From Magnolia sinica (lineage: Eukaryota > Streptophyta > Magnoliopsida > Magnoliales > Magnoliaceae): 64,000 nt of DNA. Shown here piece after piece: positions 1-11,507 of this stretch. The stretch covers positions 57,534,001-57,598,000 of the forward strand of contig NC_080590.1 in the NCBI RefSeq assembly GCF_029962835.1, read 5' to 3'. How positions within the stretch are numbered: position 1 is the first letter of the stretch; every line of letters starts with the position of its first letter. A model generated the notes under the pieces. The model worked only from the letters and a program-made list of their open reading frames with translations. It was not told the origin of the DNA and made no database searches. Both the position numbers and the translations under genes were made by a program.

Positions 1-2125
1 AGCAGAGAAATTAGTGCTCATCAAGCATGTCCTAACCAACATCCCGATCCACCTCATGTCAGCTATCAATATTCCGAAAATGGTGTCCAAATATCTTGAT
101 AGAACCATCACCAACTTCTTCTGGGGCAGTTCGGAAGGTAATTTCAAAAGACACTGGATCCGTTGGTCAAAGATTTGCATTCCAACAAAAGGAGGGTTGG
201 GTATTAGAAGCACAAATGATATAATGCAAGCTTTTCAAGCGAAGATGGGATGGAATATGATGCAGGGGACATCTCTTTAGGCTGAATTCTTCTTAGCCAA
301 ATACTTTAGGAAATTCCTCATTAAAAAGGGAATGATTAAAATGGCCTCCTCCCCTGGATGGAAGGAGATTTGCAGAACCTTGCCATTCACATTCCATCAC
401 TCCAGATGGCTGGTAGGCGAAGGAAATATCAGCTTCTGGTTCTCAAATTGGAGTGTGCGTGATTTTTTGTCTGCAGCAGCTGAGGAGACTATTCCTCCTC
501 ACCTCCTGCATGTCCTAGTCCGAGATGTTTTCTCCTCAAATGGGCGATACAGCACCTCAGATGTCGTTCGAGTCCTTCTAGCGGCAACTCTTCAGACCTT
601 ATCCCTCTGCATTGATTTTACTCTAGGCAAAGTCGATAGATTCATTTGGGACCTCTCCCCTTTCGGCAAATTCTCCATCAAAGCAGCATGGAGCGGATCC
701 AGACTACGTCAACCAAATCAGCTTTGGACTAGATGGCTCTGGAATAAAATCCTACCTCCGAAAGTAGCAATTTTTGTATGGAAGGCAATTCATTGTGTTG
801 TCCCTGTCGACATGGCGGTGCAACAAGTTGGTATTCCCATGGCATCGAAATGTGAATGTTGTGCTCAGATCAATCACATGTTCCTCCCTCCACAGCTCAT
901 TTCCTCTCTCTCCTCCCGGGCTCTAGGTGACCTGATCTACGACTTACGCCAGTCTTGCTGATGATCACCCAGCTACATGTACATTACCGTTCATCAACCA
1001 TTCTCTATTTTAAGCCAGCCTGCACATGCTCTAGAGGACGCAGAACACCTGTTCTATCAAGGCTGCATTGCTAGGTCAGTTTAGAGCTTTTTCTATAAGC
1101 TATTTGATCTTCCTTTCATCCAAAACTAACCTCTCCTTCACAGAATTCAACAATGGACAACAAAGGCCAACTCCAAATCCAGGTTTAAGATGCTCATTGG
1201 TTTTACCCCATCCTTTATCATCTGGGAAATTTGGCTAAGCAGGAACTCGGCCCGATTCGAGGTCAAATTTATGTCGGCTAGCTCGATCATCCATAAAGTT
1301 ACAAGTTGGCTAAATGAGATCGTCCCCTCCATTAATGCCCCTGACAAGAAATCCCTGTCTAAATCCATCACCCTCCAGCTTCTCAAAATTAACAATCCCT
1401 CTCTGTCTGAACGAAGGAAGCCTATTCTTGTTACTTGGGCCAAGCCTCCATCAGGGTGGCTGAAGCTCAACACTGATGGTTCTTCGAGAGGTAATTTGGG
1501 CCAAAGCCGTGGCAGGGGTGTCTGTAGGGATTGCCACAGCTGGTTTATCTTTGCATTCTCGAGAAGTTACGGGGTAAAGTCTAACAATTTTGTGGAAGCT
1601 TAGGCCATGTTGGACGGATTGATTATTTGCTCTAACCTTGGGTTAACCAATATTGTCATGGAATCGGATTCAAAGCTCTTAACAACTTCGGCTTCGGACC
1701 CTTCAGCCCCCAGTCCTTGGAATATATGGCATATCATGGGTGCAATTCACCAAATTAGGGGGAGGCTCAATCTTTCCTTTAGCCACATCTATCGTGAAGG
1801 GAATTCGATGGCCGATGCTCTGGCGAGGTTAGCTAGCGAAGGATGCCCAGATACAATCTTTCAATCCACTTCTCTCCTCTCGAGGTTAGCTAGGGGATTG
1901 CTTGTTCTTGATAAAACCAGTTAAGATCTCTAGAAATCCCTGATCTCGGTAGTTTTGTGTTTTCCTGCTTTTGGTATTTTCTCTGTCCATTTTGATTTTT
2001 TTTATTCTGTATGTAGCTCTGTTAGGGGGTATATGATAGGTGAGGCCTGTCTTTTTTTGTTGGGACCCACCTGAAGATCTATATATTTTAGTGGTTAATG
2101 AATTGGTGGCATGAGCCCACTTTCC

Positions 2126-2127
<2 letters not shown>
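1..2127 (+). mobile_element. L1-type LINE, 3' part of ORF2 and 3' UTR
   Basis: Non-LTR retrotransposon cut by the window start. Reading along one frame: the end of the reverse transcriptase domain (KHVLTNIPIHLMS, FFWGSS, GGLGIR), a zf-RVT region around 640-880 (LWNKILPPKVAIFVWKAIH), then a plant L1 RNase H from about 1440 with its acidic residues in LNTDGSSRGN, VEA, MESDSK and MADALARLA. The pieces at 14, 332, 1190 and 1607 share one frame but carry in-frame stops near 278, 960, 1082 and 1601, so the copy is dead. Between about 880 and 1030 the reading departs from the family pattern, which suggests a small insertion. After the stop at 1922-1924 there is a 3' UTR of about 200 bp that runs into a CA microsatellite. 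The LINE family is clear; the subfamily is not. Confidence 0.9.

Positions 2128-2170
<43 letters not shown>
2126..2170. repeat. (CA)n microsatellite at LINE 3' end
   Basis: About 22 CA units directly follow the LINE 3' UTR, where a poly(A) tail would be expected. The tail may have been replaced or overgrown by the microsatellite. Confidence 0.95.
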
Positions 2171-2173
<3 letters not shown>

Positions 2174-2244
2174 AATTATCATCTTTCTACACTTGAGCCC
2201 TTGTAGCTCGGGTACTCAACAAACTAAAGACAATAAAAACACGT

Positions 2245-2345
2245 CACTACACCAAAATCGCAATTTTGAAACGGCCACATCTTTGGTTCAGGAGTGGTGT
2301 TAAACAGGTTTAAACCGTTTTAAAGGTTTAAGGAAGCCCTAATTA
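2245..2345 (+). mobile_element. Orphan CACTA-family terminus
   Basis: CACTACACCAAAATCG is followed by subterminal AAACGG and GGTTTAAACCG motifs. It is the same terminal sequence as the element starting at 5241, so it belongs to that family. I see no matching inverted end before 4234. The flanking triplet (CGT, 2242-2244) does not match the triplet after 8495, so this looks like one end of a truncated copy. Confidence 0.6.
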
Positions 2346-2421
2346 GTCGCATTTGGGGCCCCTCTCTCCGTCTATCTCATGAACCCTCTCCTTTTCAAAA
2401 CCCTCCCCTCATGAACCCTCA

Positions 2422-2424
<3 letters not shown>

Positions 2425-2504
<80 letters not shown>

Positions 2505-2656
2505 CCTCCCCCCGTGAATCCTCCTCAAATCCTCTCTCTCCTCTCTCTTTCTTTCTCTCTCTCTCTCTCTTTATCTCTCTCTTTATCTCTCTCTCTCCTC
2601 TTCCGAACCCTCCCCTCATGAACCCTCCTCAAATCTTCTCTCTCAAGCAATCAACG

Positions 2657-2690
<34 letters not shown>
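2425..2690. repeat. CT and CA microsatellite cluster
   Basis: (CT)n at about 2425-2456, (CA)n at 2455-2501, and more CT-rich tracts at about 2540-2600 and 2659-2690. The open frame across it is simple-sequence translation. CT-rich tracts resemble plant 5' leaders, so this may be leader sequence captured by the CACTA copy starting at 2245. Confidence 0.85.
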
Positions 2691-2691
<1 letters not shown>

Positions 2692-2699
2692 TTTGGAAT

Positions 2700-4233
2700 T
2701 CTCAAAGTCTCTAGAATTCTCAACATCTTTTGGAAGGTCGATCTCGAATCTTTTGCTCTTCTTCTATTGTCATATCTTCATGCTTACAATCTCTTCTTTC
2801 TTATTTTGTGTTTTTCTTTTTGATATTTTTCTATCTTCTATCTGATCTTGGAATACTTGTGTTCTTCTTTCTTCCTGTTTTAATTGAATGATTTTTTGAT
2901 GATTTTTACTGATAATCTTCAATCTATTTGAGCGATTTCAAGCTATGACTGGTTAGATACTAGTTCTTGAAAACAATCTTGACTGATTGATTCTTCTTAT
3001 ACTTCTTTATTATCCGATCATAGAATACTTCTGTTTGAGTAGTTTTTTTTAAAATATAATCATTTATTCAATTCACTGCAGTGATTTTTAGCTGCAAACG
3101 ATCTTGATTATTGTCCTTTGAAAACAAATCCAAGCAAATATATTAACAGAAGCAGTTTAAAGCATCTGAGTTTTCTTGATTTTCGTTCTTGTAAACAGAA
3201 TTTTGAAAACCATTTGCCGGCAATTACTAGCTTCTTTGTTAATAGTTTGATTTTAGTTGTAACGCAATTTCAAAAAGGAAAATTCCCGGTGGGTAAAGAT
3301 GTTAGATGAATCTGCACAAATGACAAAATACCTCATCCTACAAGTTTAAAAATGTACTTTGAAGTTGTTAAACCAAATTCTTGAGAATCTGTAGAAGCAT
3401 TTTGTAGGATTTGAATTTTCTTGATTTATGTTCTTGTAAATGTAATTTTAAAACCCTTTACAAGATTCTCCCTTTTTATAGCAATAGTTTCTAAGGTCTA
3501 TTTTCTTTAGCCAATTGCTACGAAATCAGTAGGCTCTTTGTTAATATTTTGATTTTCTTAGAAATGGAATTTCAAAAATATTTACAAGATTCTGCTTCTT
3601 CTTCTTCCTCTTCTTTTGAATTTTTTATATATTGAGTTTTAGTTGTTGATAACCTCTATTTTTGTTCAAAATCAGTAGGTTCCTTCATTTGAATTTCCTT
3701 TTTATTTTCTCCTTTAAATTTGTTGCAGACTGTTTGTCTAATTTCTTTTTGTGCAATCTTTGGGGTATGTCACCCTTTCGTATGATCGCTCTTGATTTAT
3801 GTCTATCTTGTTGTGTTTCTATTTTTAGGAAAACATAGATACATATCTCGTATCAATGGCCAAACAGCACATTATGTTGCTTCTCTTTGCATTTCTATTG
3901 TGAGCAGAATTGTTTTCTGAAAAATTGGCCATGACCGATCCATTGGATGGTAATTTGAATATGTTTATTACTTCTCCTTTTATTGTTTGTACTTTTTTGT
4001 GAAAGTTTTGATCGATCATTTGGAAGAATATACTAACTTAGATGGGTGAAAGGATGACACTTCTAAAGATTACTGAAATGAAAGCATATCCTCTGGTTGG
4101 GCCATGTGGACCAATGTAATACCCACTTCATGAGGTAGGCCCCAACTTGGCCTCTTTGTTTGTAAAGACGATCCTAAACCATTGACCATTCTATATTTTT
4201 AAGCAACCTAAGATTGAATGGTTACGATTCCTT
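2700..4233. other. Non-coding stretch with an imperfect internal duplication
   Basis: No credible gene. Two similar segments lie at about 3158-3280 and 3390-3600. Both run through TTCTTGTAAA, then CTTTGTTAAT and TTTGATTTT, then a shared TTTCAAAAA end, which suggests an old tandem duplication of roughly 230 bp. The rest is AT-rich. Confidence 0.4.
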
Positions 4234-4429
4234 CACTGCAAGAAAATGCCCTTTTAGTGGCGCATTTTTTTTTTAATCGGCGGCCATCTCTAACTGTAGG
4301 GGATAATGGGAATCACCGGCAGCCATAAAAAATTGCCCCTGATTTTGATAGGTGGGGGTTGGTAAAAGATTTTACTAAAAAAATTAAAAAAAAAAAACTG
4401 GTGCATTTCATTTTATTTCCCTCACTTTC

Positions 4430-4740
4430 CCTCTTTTCTCGCTCTCCCTTCCTCGATCTCTCCATGTGCCCTCTCTTTCCCTCTCTTATCGTTCTTCCTT
4501 CCTCAATCTCTCTCCCCCTCGCTTCTCCATCTCCCTTCCTCGATCTCTCTCACTCTCTCTCTCTCTCTTGCACTTCTCCCTCTCCCTTCCTCGATCTCCT
4601 TGATTTCCCTCCCTCTCTCTCTTAATGTCTCTCTCTCTCGTTCTCTTCGATGCACAGTTTCATCAATCTCTCTCCAACAGTCGAAGATAATAGAAGTAAT
4701 TAGAGGAGGAAGTCGATTGTACTCTCTCTTTCTCTCCAAT
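4430..4740. repeat. CT-rich low-complexity tract
   Basis: Pyrimidine-rich CTCTC and CCTCGATCTC units resembling a plant 5' leader. A short frame begins at the ATG at 4753 (MARNWAAAMAAVAISVVVHG) and could be a captured first exon, but I do not recognise it. From 4820 to 5240 I see nothing assignable. Confidence 0.6.
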
Positions 4741-5569
4741 TTCCTCTTTTAATGGCTAGAAATTGGGCAGCGGCCATGGCAGCGGTAGCCATATCTGTTG
4801 TTGTCCATGGCCGCCTACATGTGTATTTTTATTGTTTGAAGAAATGCTTCACCATATTAGTTTGTTTTTTAACAGGATCCAGTTCCTTCATGTCCCTTGG
4901 GCAAGCCCAAGTGTCAGAATCCCTTGAGTAATGAGAATATTCTCGAAAATCTAATTTCAGCATTTGCATACTGGGAGAAAAAATAAATCTAAGAATCTAG
5001 TATTTTTAGATTTGGATCTGTGTCACTCTTAATGGCTTTTTATTATGGTTTCAAATGCATTGAGCTTTTGCTTCTTTCTTTCCTTCACTTTGTTGGTCAT
5101 GTGGATTATTAGTGTAGTGTTTAGTGTTCAATAGGGGCCTGCATCATGTTTTCTGTTATTTGGATTTTTTTTATGGTAGGGTTTGGGACCCTACTCTACT
5201 AACAGAAAGAAAGTGGAGAAGGAAATCAAGGAAATGGCTACACTACACCAAAATCGTTTAACTGAAACGGTTACGAGTTTGGTTCAGAAACGGCTTGAAG
5301 CCGTTTTTGATTTGAAATGGTATTCAACCGTACTTGAGCCATTTTTTATTTGAAATGGTATTTAACGATATACATATTATTTCCACTGTTTTGTTGGTGT
5401 GTCCCAATTAAGTATTGGATCTTCTTATTTGTTATTATTATGTTTTATTGTTTTATTTTAAAATAGATAACCAGAAGGGATTTGATAAGTAACCTCTGAG
5501 TGGACCCTACAAGGCCCAAGAGGCACTTTAATTTATATCTGTCGCAGACCACCAATTCATTTTCAGCCC

Positions 5570-6310
5570 TTTCTTACGCCAAAAGCTCCCAAAACCTATT
5601 TCTCCCCTTGCCGTCTCCCTCTCTCGATCTCCCTCTCCCTCTCTTCTCCTCTTTTCTTCGATCTCATATCACCTCTCTCTCTCTCAATCTCTCTCTCTCT
5701 CTCTCAAATGGAGATCGGCGTCGGCCAGATCTGAACCGTTTTCACTCTCTCCCTCTCAGGTTTTAATGGCGGTCGAATGTCTATAAGTGTGGAAGAACCC
5801 AATCAATCCCCGCCATTTCTAATCCTCTTGGATCAAGATCTCTTCCAATCTCAGTGGCTTCCCTGTCTACCCTGTCTCCTCCTTCATACGCTCTCAAGAT
5901 CTGAGACTAGTATGACGAGAAAGAGGATTTCACCGACAGCAAATGCGCTTTCATTACGGTAGCTCTTTGCCCTTGCCTTGTGATTCTCATCATTGTCGTC
6001 ATTGTTGCGTCAATCGTCCTTATGGTAAAGCTCTGCATCTTCTGCCACATCCCTATCCACAGTCTCTCCAGTCTCATTTCTAAGAAGAAATGCCATGCTT
6101 AAATGATTCTAGTGCTTTTTTCTAGGGTTTGGATTGGCAGTACATGTTTGTTGTTTAAGGTTTTTCTTGATGACTTCAGGTTCTGGGGTTTTGAGTGGCG
6201 TGTAGAGAAGATTGGATTCTTGAATACTAGAGCTTTTTCTAGGGTTTTGGATTGGAGATGTTGAAAGGATGGCGATATCGAAGATTGCGGTTTTTTCTAG
6301 GGTTTTCATT
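5570..6310 (+). pseudogene. Captured gene-start-like segment, unidentified
   Basis: Lies in the nested CACTA. A CT-rich leader-like tract (5600-5710) is followed by short open stretches. One frame at about 5920-6105 encodes a strongly hydrophobic run (CPCLVILIIVVIVASIVLMV) before a stop, which looks like a membrane segment. Repeated TCTAGGGTTTT motifs follow at 6120-6310, reminiscent of plant leaders. I do not recognise the gene. Confidence 0.3.
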
Positions 6311-6867
6311 GTTGTGCCTCACTTGAGTGCAAAATGCTCTATTTTTATGTTACAATATCTAAACAGTGCACCCACCTGTTTGAAAGTTTAGATATCTCAC
6401 ACATGTTACATATTGAATTGTGCCTGAGTGTGGATGGGCAGGGGCTCTACATGAGTGTGCAATTAGCAAATCCTTAATCAATAAAATCATATCCAAATTC
6501 CTTTATGTGAAAAAAAATCTGCTTGGATTTTAAGAGTTGGTTTTAGGCAAAGAAATCTAAAGATTTGAAGCATAAATGATGATGAAACATAAAAGAGTAT
6601 TCATTAACTCAGTAATTCCATTTTTAATAATTAGGGGAAAATTACAGTAGGGATTTGTGAGGGTAAGAAATTGTCTAGCTCTCATAAGTTATCTTTGGAA
6701 TGCTTGAGGAGGTTTATTTTCTGAGACGGATGGATTTATAGTAGAGTTTGAAGATGGAATCACTTCAGTAGGCTGATTTCATACAATGATTGAAGGTCAT
6801 CTTTAACTTCTTGAGTATGTGTACATGTGGATGCACATGGACGCTGTTTGCAATATCGAACTGTTGT

Positions 6868-7797
6868 TACTTTTGGTCAGATTGATATTGGAAAGCCTAT
6901 TGAAGAGGTCTTCAAGGCTGTCAAAAGTGTTTTCTCTTCAGTTGTAAAGAACGTAAGGCACCTCTTGGCAGTTCAGTGTTTTTAATCATTACTTGTGTGA
7001 TAAATGCAAAAGAGAAAAAGAGATACACATGGATGCTATTTGTAACAACCAACTGCACAATGTATGTTCAGTTATATAGATAACACATGGATGAGTTAGC
7101 CTATCTCCGGTTTTGGATCGGCTGGATGCCCTCATATCTTCTAATTTTGTTGTTATATTCTAATTAACATATCATGGCCCCACGTCGTTATATCATGTAG
7201 TTGATGAGCCAATAGAGTGCCTAGTAGCATGGTGGATTGGATATTCATGATATTTTAATCACTCCTTTGTGGATAGGCTATATCCCAAAAAACAGGAGGA
7301 TTGTTATATTTTAATCTCTTAGCTGCATGTCGGCTTGCATTTGTTTGGTTCCTTATTGACATTGTTATCTTGATCTAACTGGATTGTTTAGCTATCTCGC
7401 ATAACCTTGTTTTACCTATTTTGAATTCTTACTTTTTATCAAGGAGTTGGAAGAATATAGACTTGTTATCAATGAGGACCCAGACCTAGATCCAACAGGT
7501 TCCATTGCCCATTGGGTACCCAATGGTTCTTTAAATCTTTTCAACTATTTAAAGAACTGTAATTCACTTCTTGCAATTTTGTCAACTTCGATAACACCTG
7601 ATACACAAAGTCCATTGGCATATTCGCATTACCATCTGGTATATTTAGGATCATCTACAGAATTTGGATTTGAATCTTTCTTGATTTATTTTCTAGTTGG
7701 GTTTTGTTGAATTATTCTCTAACTATGGGAAAATCGCAGGTCTGTAAAAGTGTGGAAAGAGCTGCAAACTGAGGTGGATAAATTACCTGAGGCCTGA
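6868..7797 (+). pseudogene. Three exon-like pieces of one unidentified gene
   Basis: Three short open stretches in the nested CACTA have splice-like borders. The first, about 6881-6954, follows TTTTGGTCAG, reads IGKPIEEVFKAVKSVF and ends at GTAAGG. The second, about 7444-7498, follows TATCAAG, reads EEYRLVINEDPDLDPTG and ends before a GT. The third, about 7742-7797, follows ATCGCAG, reads [18 protein letters not shown] and ends in TGA, as a last exon would. Order and spacing fit a 3' gene end taken up as genomic DNA with introns. I cannot name the protein. Confidence 0.4.
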
Positions 7798-8495
7798 TCT
7801 TAAGAGAGGCACATTTTCGCAGCAGGAAGAGAACCTGATAATCAAACTTCATACAGTTCTATGCAACAAGTAACACCTTCGTATGAGCAGCCAACTGAGC
7901 CATTGAAGAGAGAGACTTTTGTATGAGCACCTAGCTGAGCCATTGAAGAGAGAGAGTGAGCCTTTGCTTTGCATGTAGCTTGTGTTTGCAAAAGAGCAAG
8001 GAGTGTAGCTATAGTGGGTTCCTAGCACTCAAGACAGGAATTGTTGGATTATAGTTACCTGGAAATGTTGTATTGAAATTGGAATTGGAATTGGAATTAG
8101 AATTAAAATGTGTACTAGAAAAGAAGGAAAAGATTATTATGTGTGTGAATCATTCTATTGTCTTTTTCTTCTATTTGTATAATTATTTAGCATATAATAC
8201 AGGTAGATTATAGTTCTCTAAATTTTTCCTAAAATTCATCCTAAAATATGACCGTTGGCAACATTAAGAAGCGTTTAAAACTGCTTCTAAAATTTTGTGC
8301 CTATGTGACCGTTGGCACCAGAACAGTTTAAAACCATTCTTAAAATTCTGTATCTAAAAATTGACACGGTACCCAAAACGGTTCTGAACCGTTCCTGATT
8401 TTTTGAGACGCCACATTTAGGAATGGTTTTAAATCGTTCCTGAAGCATTTAGGAACGGTTTCAAACCATTCCTAAATGACAATTTTGGTGTAGTG

Positions 8496-9440
8496 CCAAG
8501 AAGGTCAATGACTCTGTGGTATGTTTCTTTGTTTTATTTTTGACACCTTTTTTTTTTAATTATTAATGGCATTAGAAAAATTAGGGAACATGGAAGATCA
8601 CTGCATAGCTAGTTTGTGATTGAGTCATTTCATTGTCCCAAAAGATGGCCACTAATACAGATCTTCCTTTGGGATGTTCTAGACAAGATTTTAACATACA
8701 TGAATTAAGACGTTGTTGCTGCACAGAATCTTGTCATTCTTAAGAAAAGAGCAAATAATAAACTTTTAAGTAATCGATTAATCTCATGCACAAATGATTG
8801 ATGTGGACAATTTGACATGAAGATTACTGAAAAAGCATAGTTCTCAAACTATGCTGCTGAACCTAAATCTCACCATAGTTTAACATGTCCATACTACTTA
8901 GTCATTGACTAGCTGGGTCAGGCAACCAGTGATTCCTAGTTCAGGGCAAATTTCACCCTAGTTTTCCATGTCCATGACTAGTTTAGGATCAGAATCACTC
9001 CAGATTCTTGAATCTTGGGGAAGAAGAAGAATTGCAGTTTTGTTTAATGTTCAAAGTTAGTGCTATAGTTTGATAGCAAGATATGAGCTTCCATTTGTTT
9101 ACATATTGAGGCAGAAATCAATGAGCTCCTAGTGAGTTAAGGGGTGCATTGGTCATCACTCCCCAATGTAGAGAAGGAACAATTTTTTTGCTGATTTTTT
9201 ATCTCACCATGGTTTTGTTGCTAGACGACATAAAAATTTCAGTATGGTTGTCTTTACCAGGGTATATTTTGCTTGCAATGATCAGGCAGCTACTATTTTT
9301 TTTTATATAGATGCTACTCCAGGTGTACTTTTCCAACCCCATTTAGTTGGGATAAAGCTTAAACAATGATGATGAATCCAGGTACACTTTCTTGCACGTA
9401 TGTTTCCTTCTTGTTGTGATGTTGTCTATTTTTTTTTTTT
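8496..9440. other. No gene seen
   Basis: Part of the large CACTA interior between the nested CACTA and the RPT1 fragment. AT-rich and without open frames of note. The end next to 9440 is a poly-T tract acting as the polypyrimidine tract of the RPT1 exon, so part of this stretch may be RPT1 intron. Confidence 0.4.
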
Positions 9441-9447
9441 TTTAAAG

Positions 9448-9654
9448 CTATTGGAACTCCTCATGCTTCATCCACAAAAATTTGTGAAGCTTAGCATTGA
9501 TCCTTTGAAGGGGATGCTCTGCTATGGTATTCCAAGAATAGGCAAAACTTTACTAGCTAGAGATGTAGCCAAAAGAATTGATGCCTGCTTTATTTGTGTT
9601 ATTGGAAATGAGCTTGTTCAAAAATATGTTAGAGAGGGGGCCTGCATGGTTCGT
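9448..9654 (+). pseudogene. RPT1: Exon fragment of 26S proteasome ATPase RPT1 (regulatory subunit 7)
   Basis: RPT1 is one of six AAA+ ATPases of the 19S regulatory particle, which unfolds substrates for the 20S proteasome. The fragment follows a poly-T tract ending in AAAG and reads [16 protein letters not shown], then [14 protein letters not shown] and [17 protein letters not shown], matching the region around the Walker A motif. The Walker A itself, GPPGTGKT in the family, reads GIPRIGKT here, so the nucleotide-binding loop is destroyed. A stop follows at 9655-9657. Only about 69 residues of a protein of more than 400 are present. It lies in the large CACTA in the same orientation as the golgin and ATG8 pieces, so capture by the transposon is the simplest explanation. 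Confidence 0.85.
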
Positions 9655-10619
9655 TAATTAGCTTTTCTAGGTTGCTACTATGACATTTAATGAATTTATT
9701 TAGCATAGATTAGAAGGTTTTCTTATAGTTACTTCTATTCAGATTCTCTACTAGTTCATTTTGAAAGAGTTTTGGTGATGTTGGTTGAGTTTAGATCAAT
9801 TAATTCATTTTAGGTTCATCATATCCAATGTATAACACCTATTGAACTTGAAAGGAGTGAGAATGTTAGGACAAATTCTTGGACTTGAACTTTGTTTTCT
9901 ATTGCTACTTTTCACCTAGTAATGTCTCTATTTTAATATGTGACATTGATGTACTATCACATTATTTAGGACTTGAAATGTTTTGGAGGCTTCAAATCTA
10001 GTACAAATGCTATAGTTGTTGTCGTTGTATTTTTTGGCAAGCATAAAATTCCATCTAGTCATTTGAAATGTTTTAAAGGCTTCGAATCCAGTTCAAATTC
10101 CATATTTGACAAAACTGTTCTAGTGAAGTTTCTTACAATACATTTTCATTCACTTCTGCCTAATTTTTTGGTGTTTCTTAGTTTTTCCTCATTTTGATAT
10201 AACCTTTCATACTGTCAGAGGTGCAATTGTTAAGGTCCCTTGTTAGATGTTTGCTATCAGGCAAATTTTGAGTAATTTTCAGTTTAGCCTTCTGTTGTTT
10301 CAATCTGAGCATTAGGATTTCTATGTCAATTCTAATGAGCTTTGCATCTTGTGTGGAAATCACAAACTAGGAGTATTATCTTACTCTCTTTTTTATTTTT
10401 GATTTTTGATTTTTGATTTTTTTGCAAAACATAGCTTCAGGAAAAAGGACCTCCACTCCATGTGAAGTTGTTGTTCTAGTAATGAGCATTTGAGCTCTAG
10501 AAAAAACAAATTATTATATCCCCTTCGTATGTTTTCTACCTTGTCTCTAAGTTTTAGTAGAAATGTTATGATATCCATGCATGCCTGAAGTTTATTTTGG
10601 AGTCAAGCCCTGTAAAATC
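9655..10619. other. No gene; short local duplication
   Basis: AT-rich. Two copies of a segment starting TTGAAATGTTTT lie at 9972 and 10064, and a short (GATTTTT)n tract at about 10395-10420. Nothing coding is supported. Confidence 0.4.
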
Positions 10620-11387
10620 TGATGGGAATTTTCTCCTCATCGCTCGATCGGTCGAGTGCCCTGCTCGACCGGTCGAGGGTGGTGCTTGACCAGTCAAGTG
10701 GTGCTCGACTCAAACTCCAGCGACTAATTGAATTAATTCCACCGTGCTGTTCAACCGGTCGAGTGGGCCACTCGACCGGTCGAGGACCCTGCTCTACCAA
10801 TCGAGGTTATGCAGATTCATTCCAAATTTTGTGCGGACTGTGTAAATTTGAGGCGGTTTTGCAAGAGGTGCAAAAGCAAGTTGCCTAAATTATAAATAGG
10901 GGTACTCAGGGCTGTTCTAGGTAATGCAAGGAATTTTCCTAAAGCTTTGTAAGGGTTTCCTAAAAGGTTTGAAGCCATCAAAGGTATGAGAGAGTGAGAG
11001 AGAAAGAGAGAGAGGAAGTTCGTGGAAGGGAGGTTCTGCTCGTAGAGGTGATCTACTGTGCACTCGACATCTCAGCGCTTTTACGTCCTTATAATCGGTG
11101 AGATCTCTCCATTTTTCTTTATTCTCTTATTGTTTATCCAGTCCCGCATGAGTGAAGAAGGTTTGATCCAAACGGTGCGTGCTTATGATCGGTTGTAATG
11201 TTCTACTTTATACTGGATTGTTGTTCTGGATTAGGTCCCGTGGGTTTTACCTCTTTGAGGGTTTTTTATGTAAAAATCTCTTGTATTGTTTGGTTTATAC
11301 TTAGATTTATTTCATTGCTTTATTATCTCATAATTTTGATGTATTTGGGAGGCTAAATCCTAAGGTTTTTTGCAACGGCCCCCAACA
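10620..11387 (+). repeat. Copia 5' LTR
   Basis: Starts TGATGGGAATTTTC and ends GGCCCCCAACA. The first 190 bp contain six diverged copies of the palindrome CTCGACCGGTCGAG. A CTATAAATAGG promoter-like motif lies at about 10890. Confidence 0.9.
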
Positions 11388-11507
11388 AAGTGGTTTCAGA
11401 GCATCCAGGTTTATTGAACGGAGTGGGATTGGTTCTAAATTATGGAAGGTGTCTCATTAAGGATGAGTAGTCTCAGTGGTTCTAACTGGACTATATGAGA
11501 TACTAAG

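Larger units (their letters stand above)
5241..8495 (+). mobile_element. Nested CACTA element, about 3.3 kb, non-autonomous
   Basis: The left end is CACTACACCAAAATCG and the right end, reverse-complemented, is CACTACACCAAAATT. Subterminal AACGGTTT/AAACCGTT motifs cluster at both ends (5260-5360 and 8260-8480). Flanking triplets are CTA and CCA, two of three matching, so the target duplication is imperfect or one base has changed. It lies inside the larger CACTA. No transposase is visible; the interior holds a leader-like CT-rich start and several exon-like pieces. Confidence 0.7.

Noticed and set aside
2411-2845. 144-codon frame rich in Ser/Leu/His
   Set aside because: Generated by (CT)n and (CA)n microsatellites.
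2245-8495. A single 6.25-kb CACTA from 2245 to 8495
   Set aside because: Flanking triplets CGT and CCA disagree, and the start at 5241 gives a better pair (CTA/CCA) with the 8495 end.
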